From the NCBI GenBank assembly GCA_030144725.1, contig JASKMD010000013.1:873359-937358 (forward strand): DNA of 64,000 nt. The letters are read 5' to 3'. Source of the DNA: Haematococcus lacustris. Lineage: Eukaryota; Chlorophyta; Chlorophyceae; Chlamydomonadales; Haematococcaceae. Numbering within the stretch: the stretch's first letter is position 1; every line of letters begins with the position of its first letter. This document shows positions 58,901-64,000 of the stretch, in pieces. The notes beneath the pieces are model-generated. The model was not told where the DNA came from, searched no databases, and saw only the letters and a list, made by a program, of their open reading frames with translations. The position numbers were made by a program, and so were the translations under genes.

Positions 58901-61900
58901 AGGCTGCCTGGTGCGAACCGTCTGGTTGCTGATGTGCAGGGTATAGCCGTCACATCCGACACAATGCTGCTAGTATGCCTGCTTTGTGCGGCAGGGTGTG
59001 CAGCTGACAGAATACTGACAGAAGACAGGTGAGGGGTCTTCCTATATTTCACCGCTGGACTTATTTTGAAGGCAGGGAGGGCAGGAGCAGGGGCAGGGGC
59101 AGGAGTTGAGAAATTGGCAGGAGCAGGGGCGCAGGAACAGGAGCTGGACAAGCAGCAGTGCCTAGTCAGCTGCCAACCACTCACCGGTGTGCAAGTGGAG
59201 GTAGAGGGGGGCGTGACGTCCACCACCTCACACACTGACATGCTGGCTAGCAGCTGCTCGGGGGTGGTGGTGTTGGCCAGGCCGTGAGGCAGCCAGGCAT
59301 TAAGGCGGCGGTACCTGCACACCACCAGCAGCACCAACGGCACCATGCATGGTGTCACAACAGCAGGTGCAGCCACGACAGAGCATGGTGCGGTTGCAAA
59401 GTGTTGTGGCGATGGTGGGTTTGGCAGCAGTCAGGATCATCACACGGGGCAAGGAGGCAAACAGGGTGGCAAGCAGGGTGACTCCCCCAGCCAAGCCTGG
59501 CCATCCCTGAAGGAGCACTCACTTGACTTCACTGCCAAAGCGTGAGGAATTGGAGGTGCGAAAGTCCTGCCTCAGTGGCACCCTGAACGGCCTCAGCCCG
59601 CCCAGGCTGACGTTGAGGTCCTGCACAGCTCAGCACACACAAGTGGTGGACCCTCCAGTGCTCTCCCTGCCCAGCTCCCTCATGCACTGACACCGCTCCC
59701 CACAGTTAACCACCATGCAAGCATAGGCATATCGTGGTTGACTCAGAATATCATATATATTAGTATCAACGCACAGCCGGCAGTGCTGATGGCACTCAGC
59801 CGGCATTGTTGATGGCACACGACCCGTGTTGCTGATGGCAGATGACGCACCCTCCTGGTGGGAGCGCTGTAGGTGTTGTAACGTGAGCCCGCAGGCAGCA
59901 GCAGCAGGTACCTGCAGTCAGCAAAAAAGCAATAGGTGGAGCAGGCTAGCACCCACCCACTGTTGCTGACCCAGAGAGATGCCCATGACCTGCTAGGCAT
60001 CAACAGGGCTGAGCTAGGGCCCGGGGAGGGGGTGGGGGCAAAGGGGAGGGGGTGGGACAGGGGCAGGGGCCAGGGCAGAGGAGCCAAAGCCTCACTTGGT
60101 GTTGTTGGCCAAACCGGGTGCGCCCACCACCACCTCTGCGCAGGTAGCCAGGCCACTCTGCTCCTTTTCAACAGGCTGCACACCAGGGAGAGTGAGAGCA
60201 GTGAGGAAGCTGAGCTTCTTATACGGTGCTTCATTGACTGCTAGCGTTGACTGCTTGCGCTGACTGATCGCATCGACTGGTTGCGTCGACTGGTTGCGGC
60301 GGCTGGCAGTGCTGGATGCAACCTTGGCTGGCTGCAATCGTGGGCATAGGGTGTTGTGTTGATTGTGGTGTTCAGGTAGAGTGCAGCTGTAGACGATGCA
60401 GGTAGTCATTTTGGGCACCAGTCCCAAGCACCACTAGGAGCAAGCTGGCCTTAGCCTTAGCTACAGGCACTGCCAGTTGTCGGCAAGCAGCAAGCAGCTT
60501 GCAAGCCGCAGCCTCACCTGGGGGCCAGCGACCCTGCTGGAGCTGAGCATTGGCATGGGAGGCAAGCGGGCTACAGAGGAGCAGGGGTTCACGCTCAGCT
60601 GCATCATCTCTGCTGTGCTGGAATTGGGTTTGCGCAGCTGCAGGCTGCTGGCCAGCAGTGTCAGGTTGACGGGAGAGGTGAAGGACAGCAAGATCTTGGC
60701 TGCACAGCGGTGAACAACAGCAGCAGCAGGGAAGCAGGTAGTGGAGGGGGAGGGCCACGGTATATGCTCGAGCCGGACCCCTGGCACAACTGCAAAGACA
60801 TGCCTCACCAGGTGCCTTACCCACACTGCTTGTAATCAACTACAGGCAAGCAGGAGGTATTGCGGTGTAACCAAGAGCTGTCAGCAGGGCACAACAGGAC
60901 ACGAGCAGGGTGTGCACTCCCTCAAGACTAGTCTCTCCCTGCTGATGTTGTGTGGCCACCCAGCGTGCTCAAGGCGGGCAGCCGGCTTGGTCAGCCACAC
61001 TAGGCAGGGGTTGCAGCGCAAGGGTGTCAGTCAGTGCACCCACCACTGTCACCCACCAGTCACCCACCAGTGCCACCCACAACTGCCAGGACACGCCACA
61101 ATTGCCACCCTCAAACCCACCATCAGGCGGCACCTCTGGCAGGATATCGTCCGGCATTCCCTGCTGGCTCTGCCACAGCCCCTCTGTCAGGTTGCTCATG
61201 ATGTCAGAGATCACGGTGGAGATGGAAAAGCTGATGGGCCTGGTCACCAGCTTACGCTGCCTGCCGACAGTCAGGTTCAGCGGCACACCTGCAGGGGCAA
61301 ACGGCACAGCAGAGGGTCAGCAGTGCAGGTGGCATTAGACAAGAGGTGAACAGCTCAACATGCCTGCTGGCAGCCAGGTTCAGCAGCATCACCACAACAT
61401 CAGCTCAGAGTAGCAGAGTGCAGGCGCCATGCCCTACCAATCCCCACCACTATGCAGTACCAAACCAAAGGACCCACTCTAACCACCGCCCAGCTGGTCA
61501 GTAAGCAACTTGACTAGAGTCACAGGGTACATGGCAGGGTACAGGGACAGGTACAGGACAGCAGGGGTCACGTTGCAACCAACCGTGTCTCCCCCCTACA
61601 CGGCCCTACACCAGGAGGGTGCTTGTTTGACTAATCGGTGCTGATTGCACGAGGCCCCTCCTGGTGCAAGGTGGTAAGCTGCATTTGTGCTGCATGGCCG
61701 TGACCCCTCTGGGGCAATGCCTCAGGTAGCACTCTTACCATCATAGGTGGTGAGGGAGGTGTTGAGCAGCAGGGTGCAGTCCAGGTCGGAGGGCCAATCC
61801 TGGTCTGGGTCCCAGCGGGCGATGGTGGTGGTGACCCAGCGGAAGCGCCCCGGAGGGCTCTTGGATGAGGAGGGGCAGGACAGGCTGAAAGGCGGGCGTC

Positions 61901-62296
61901 CTCCGGATGGATCACCCTGCCCAAAGTCACTGCCCAGGGCAATGACCGGGCGGCTGTACACTACCTGCAGCGTAAAGGTAGAATGAAGAGTCAGATGCAT
62001 ATGAGGGAAGCATGCCTAGGAACATTGTGTTTGGGTGTTAATTTGCTGGCAGCCCTGCCCACAATCACGCACATGCCTTACTGCTGAGGCCGCCCACCCA
62101 CCGTCAATGTCTGTGAACCTGACAACTGCACCGAGGTTGAGGGTGTAGCAGACAACAAGTCGGAGGGTGTGGCTGCAACCAGCTTCAGCGGAAGCTCAGC
62201 TGCCAGGAAGCCCCCAGGTGGCTGCTGAGCAGCTGCGAAGCCAGCCCAGACGAGTAGGTACAGGCTTGAAATGCGCACCCAAGCCCAGGTAGGCAT
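40577..62296 (-). CDS. Secreted alpha-2-macroglobulin family protein with C-terminal EGF-like module (47 exons)
   Basis: All phases agree; 7,182 coding nt, 2,393 aa. Exons: 62296-62102, 61964-61739, 61288-61121, 60699-60518, 60175-60096, 59911-59851, 59620-59523, 59314-59185, 58869-58732, 58509-58448, 58051-57948, 57458-57381, 57019-56807, 56311-56202, 55810-55669, 55062-54792, 54565-54456, 54070-53667, 53481-53365, 53026-52872, 52544-52442, 52260-52096, 51791-51653, 51433-51276, 51018-50785, 50620-50458, 50244-50136, 49911-49802, 49535-49442, 49275-49130, 48749-48560, 48330-48207, 47831-47655, 47344-47255, 46874-46793, 46456-46321, 46146-45974, 45663-45386, 45185-45043, 44754-44540, 44047-43890, 43625-43518, 43201-43112, 42748-42557, 42102-41908, 41321-41181, 40801-40577. 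Signal peptide MPTWAWVRISSLYLLVWAGF. Bacterial-type cues: SRPVIALGSDFGQG, RFRWVTTTIARWDP, RSLARPGDQLHVTGYL (MG2), VDKAVLDLLP, FQTTPLFTTLRTAADGQG (A2M domain). The usual thioester site reads RDPSDPSASLAL, without the GCxEQ cysteine. It ends in CPANCNGNGACNILNGSCVC. Probably an extracellular or wall-associated protein, possibly a protease trap without thioester coupling. Confidence 0.88.
42759..42784. repeat. (AAGC)n microsatellite
   Basis: Six perfect units in the intron before exon 44 of the macroglobulin gene. Confidence 0.9.
45974..46146 (-). other. Macroglobulin exon 37 at the expected thioester position, Cys absent
   Basis: Exons 36-37 (SGALGLVAGVGYLPALQTAF, ILSQITARDPSDPSASLALV, LALLP) align in order with the region where thioester-containing family members have PxGCxEQ. 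No Cys or Gln is present, so covalent capture by a thioester is not expected. Confidence 0.55.
48560..48749 (-). other. Macroglobulin A2M-domain exon 31
   Basis: SSFQTTPLFTTLRTAADGQG, then IATFTAPANLGTFVVR, matches the conserved start of the A2M domain (F-R-x-T-x-x-F, D-x-x-G, F-x-x-P-x-N-L). An (AGC)n tract of about 12 units lies in the intron just upstream (48770-48806). Confidence 0.8.
53521..53660. repeat. (GGGGCA)n microsatellite
   Basis: About 23 perfect hexamer units directly after the exon 18 donor of the macroglobulin gene. Confidence 0.96.
54792..55062 (-). other. Macroglobulin MG2-type exon 16 with Gln-rich insert
   Basis: YVAAVVLDRSLARPGDQLHV, then TGYLQQLG, is the hallmark RPGD block of MG2. 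A Gln-rich loop (SQQQQQQLTG) follows from CTG repeats. Confidence 0.75.
55861..55915. repeat. (AGC)n microsatellite
   Basis: About 17 AGC units in the intron upstream of exon 15. Confidence 0.95.
56752..56828 (-). repeat. 24-bp tandem repeat carrying three identical splice donors
   Basis: Three units of GTGTGACCAGGGTCATGTCC plus CAAG (minus strand), each with CCAAG|GTGTGA, so donors fall at 56807, 56783 and 56759. Each extra unit would add eight residues (VTRVMSQG) in frame. Confidence 0.85.
58390..58740. repeat. Cluster of short simple repeats
   Basis: GGTG and GGCT runs (58395-58433), AGTCTG units (58637-58660) and ACACCC units (58700-58727), in introns 9-10 of the macroglobulin gene. Confidence 0.85.
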
Positions 62297-62976
62297 GCCT
62301 GAGCAGAATCGAGGTGCTGCGTAAGCCACACAGTCGCACGGGTGCAAGGGGACGGCGTCGCATGGGTGGCGATGCAAGCAGCAGCTGCAGCCCAGCTCGC
62401 GGCTGATGTTAAGGGTTGAGCTGACGACGGCGCGGATGCTGCCATCGCTGCATACACAGGACCATCGTACCGTGCGCTTGTCTGACAAGTTGCTCCAAGA
62501 GCGCGTGCTTGGTCCTCGGCTCGCTTCCCTATTCAGTGTATAGAGCAACTACTCCTAATCTCGAGTTACAGGTCGCAGGAGCAGCAGCGATGCTGCCGCA
62601 ACCAAAGGTAACAGAATATAGCGAAGATGCCTCGGCTCCACACTGCCGTATCGTGCTGCTCGGGACAGCTACAGCAGGTTTGCGTTATTGTTTTTAAAAG
62701 TCAAGCACGAAAGATAACGAAGCCGGGATCACGCGGACGGTCCGACGTGCGCAAACTGTGACTAAGCTATAGGAAGCACTAGGTGGCCGTCGACCCATTA
62801 GACTCATGCAGCTCCCAGCTTACCTTGTCATAGAGCCGTCGACCGTCGCGTGCTTGGTATCAGCTTGGTATGGTCATGTAGACATGTAGACTTGTCATGT
62901 AGACATGTATGTAGACATGTGTGTGACAAACACGAAAATCCTTAGTATATGTTGCTGCCTCGCGTTGCTATTGTTA
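62297..62976. other. Intergenic region with a CATGTAGA tandem repeat
   Basis: Upstream region and probable promoter of the macroglobulin gene. 62874-62922 holds CATGTAGA repeats. No other gene supported. Confidence 0.45.
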
Positions 62977-63237
62977 ATGGCGAGGAAGAAGAGACGAACC
63001 GGTGTGGGTGGGCCTAGAGCAGTGCCGGAGGACCCGGACTTCGACTTCGACTCCCACTGAGCTGTGCTACTGGCCTAACCGCCCAGCCATGCCAAAGCCA
63101 GGCCAGCCAGGCCAGGAGTGGGTGGAGATACCCGACAAGCCCCTGTTGCTCAAGTGGCAGCGCAAGCTGCAGCAATAGCCAGCTACAACTCAAGACAATC
63201 CCAACATAAAAAACCCATAAAACCCCTTACAAAGGGG
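62977..63237 (+). mobile_element. Internally deleted TnpB/Fanzor-like element remnant
   Basis: An N-terminal exon encodes MARKKRRTGVGGPRAVPEDP, then DFDFD, a basic nuclear-localisation-like start. At about 63056, in the next frame, follows TELCYWPNRPAMPKPGQPGQ, EWVEIPDKPLLLKWQRKLQQ, stop at 63176-63178. The LCYWP motif also occurs near the C-terminus of the gene at 4931-6692, so start and end of one gene family are fused with the middle missing. A hairpin CCCCTT-ACA-AAGGGG lies at 63223-63237, possibly near the element end. Confidence 0.5.
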
Positions 63238-63437
63238 ATGTGTGTGGCACAGGCGCAGGCACTGGCACAGGCACACACACCAGAAGGCTGAGCTGAAGTG
63301 CGCATTAGGCACACTGTCGGTTAGGGCGTTCCCGGCCAGATATTAATAATAACCAGGTATTAATACCCTGAGGAAATTGAACGAGATATTAATACCTCAC
63401 CGGCCCACCGGCGGCACCCATCAGCGCCACTAGCGCT
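63238..63437. other. A/T-rich upstream region of the transposase-like gene
   Basis: TATTAATA palindromes at about 63342, 63358 and 63387 in an otherwise GC-rich area. They could be subterminal transposase-binding sites or part of a promoter. Confidence 0.35.
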
Positions 63438-64000
63438 ATGGCTACGCCTGTCAGTCCTACACCCGATACCCAAGACCCACATCCTCCAGCCGAAGCTCGT
63501 GGCTGGACACAACAGCACAAGAAAAGCACAGTCTCTGTCCTCAACCATTACAACCAGCTTAAGCAGAGCAATACCGTGCGCGACACATACCGGATAAAAC
63601 TAGATGTAACCCAGAAGGTCGTCTTGCTCGTATGCCTCCTGTGCGGCGCACATTTGTCGTGCTGCAACCTCAGCCACTCGCAATCTCAGCATGACAAGTA
63701 CTGTAAGCAGCGCCCAGCCGCCGAGCAACCACCACCACTTCCCAACCCAACAGGTCAGTCTTGTGTTGTTGCCTGCTCTATCTTACACCGCTCTACTCTA
63801 TGTAAACACACGGCTGTCTAAACACATGGCTGCCTTGCCTGTCTCATAGGCAAGCAGTCTACATCCAGATGACCAACAACTCTCAGACAAGTATGTGGCG
63901 TTGTTCGTAGCCACCACGGGGACACCACATGCCGCCCTCAAGAACAAGTTTCTCAAGAAAGCCTTTCGTGTCCTTGGCGCCACCTGCCCCAGCAAGAGTC
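63438..64000 (+). CDS. 5' part of a zinc-finger transposase-like gene (runs off the window)
   Basis: Starts MATPVSPTPDTQDPHPPAEA. RIKLDVTQKVVLLVCLLCGA, then HLSCCN and SQHDKYC, has a C-x2-C...H-x3-C arrangement like the BED-type fingers of hAT transposases. A donor CAG|GTCAGT follows at about 63752. Later sequence from about 63850 is clearly coding in one frame (ASSLHPDDQQLSDKYVALFV, ATTGTPHAALKNKFLKKAFR, VLGATCPSKS), but the phase of the intron does not close, so either a splice site is misplaced or there is a frameshift. The superfamily is uncertain because the catalytic core lies outside the window. Confidence 0.5.

Overview
This window looks like nuclear DNA of a GC-rich, intron-rich green alga. 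The volvocalean/chlamydomonadalean type fits best, Haematococcus- or Chlamydomonas-like, but this is inferred from gene families and not proven. Genes have many short exons with GT-AG introns, and there are long microsatellites, a signal-peptide-bearing Ser/Pro-rich cell-wall protein, a DOMON-cytochrome b561 protein, an alpha-2-macroglobulin family protein and dense transposons. The standard genetic code fits every gene model.

Layout. 29-4161 (-): secreted hydroxyproline-rich wall glycoprotein. 4854-6943 (-): decayed TnpB/Fanzor-like element plus an adjacent internally deleted derivative. 7495-13271 (+): secreted/membrane DOMON-cytochrome b561 gene, rebuilt in 11 exons. 13499-13571 (+): intact tRNA-Phe(GAA). 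13590-15832: LINE fragments, a dispersed repeat and a 3' gene fragment. 16106-39253 (-): one nested mobile-element complex. 39231-40042 (-): inverted copy of the b561 last exon plus part of tRNA-Phe. 40577-62296 (-): a 47-exon alpha-2-macroglobulin family gene whose exon phases all agree (2,393 codons before the stop). 62977-63237 (+): a second internally deleted TnpB/Fanzor-like remnant. 63438 to the right edge (+): 5' part of a zinc-finger transposase-like gene.

The nested complex can be read as layers. A tRNA-Phe copy was split by a minus-strand LINE carrying an apurinic-type endonuclease and reverse transcriptase (about 7.8 kb without insertions). That LINE was later interrupted twice: by a 3,070-bp element with 31-bp perfect terminal inverted repeats and a TGA target duplication (17768-20837), and by a 12,161-bp plus-strand non-LTR retrotransposon with a 12-bp target duplication (23912-36072). 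Removing either insertion restores the LINE reading frame exactly at the junction.

The 12-kb retrotransposon is the most striking object. It resembles the Dualen/RandI type: ORF2 (2,386 aa) carries an apurinic-type endonuclease, reverse transcriptase, PHD finger, RNase H, CCHC finger and restriction-like endonuclease. ORF1 (1,573 aa) carries sixteen 38-aa repeats, a canonical 2A ribosome-skipping motif (GDVEANPGP) right after a hydrophobic segment, and then a Josephin-like cysteine protease domain. Both ORFs are intact, so the copy is probably young.
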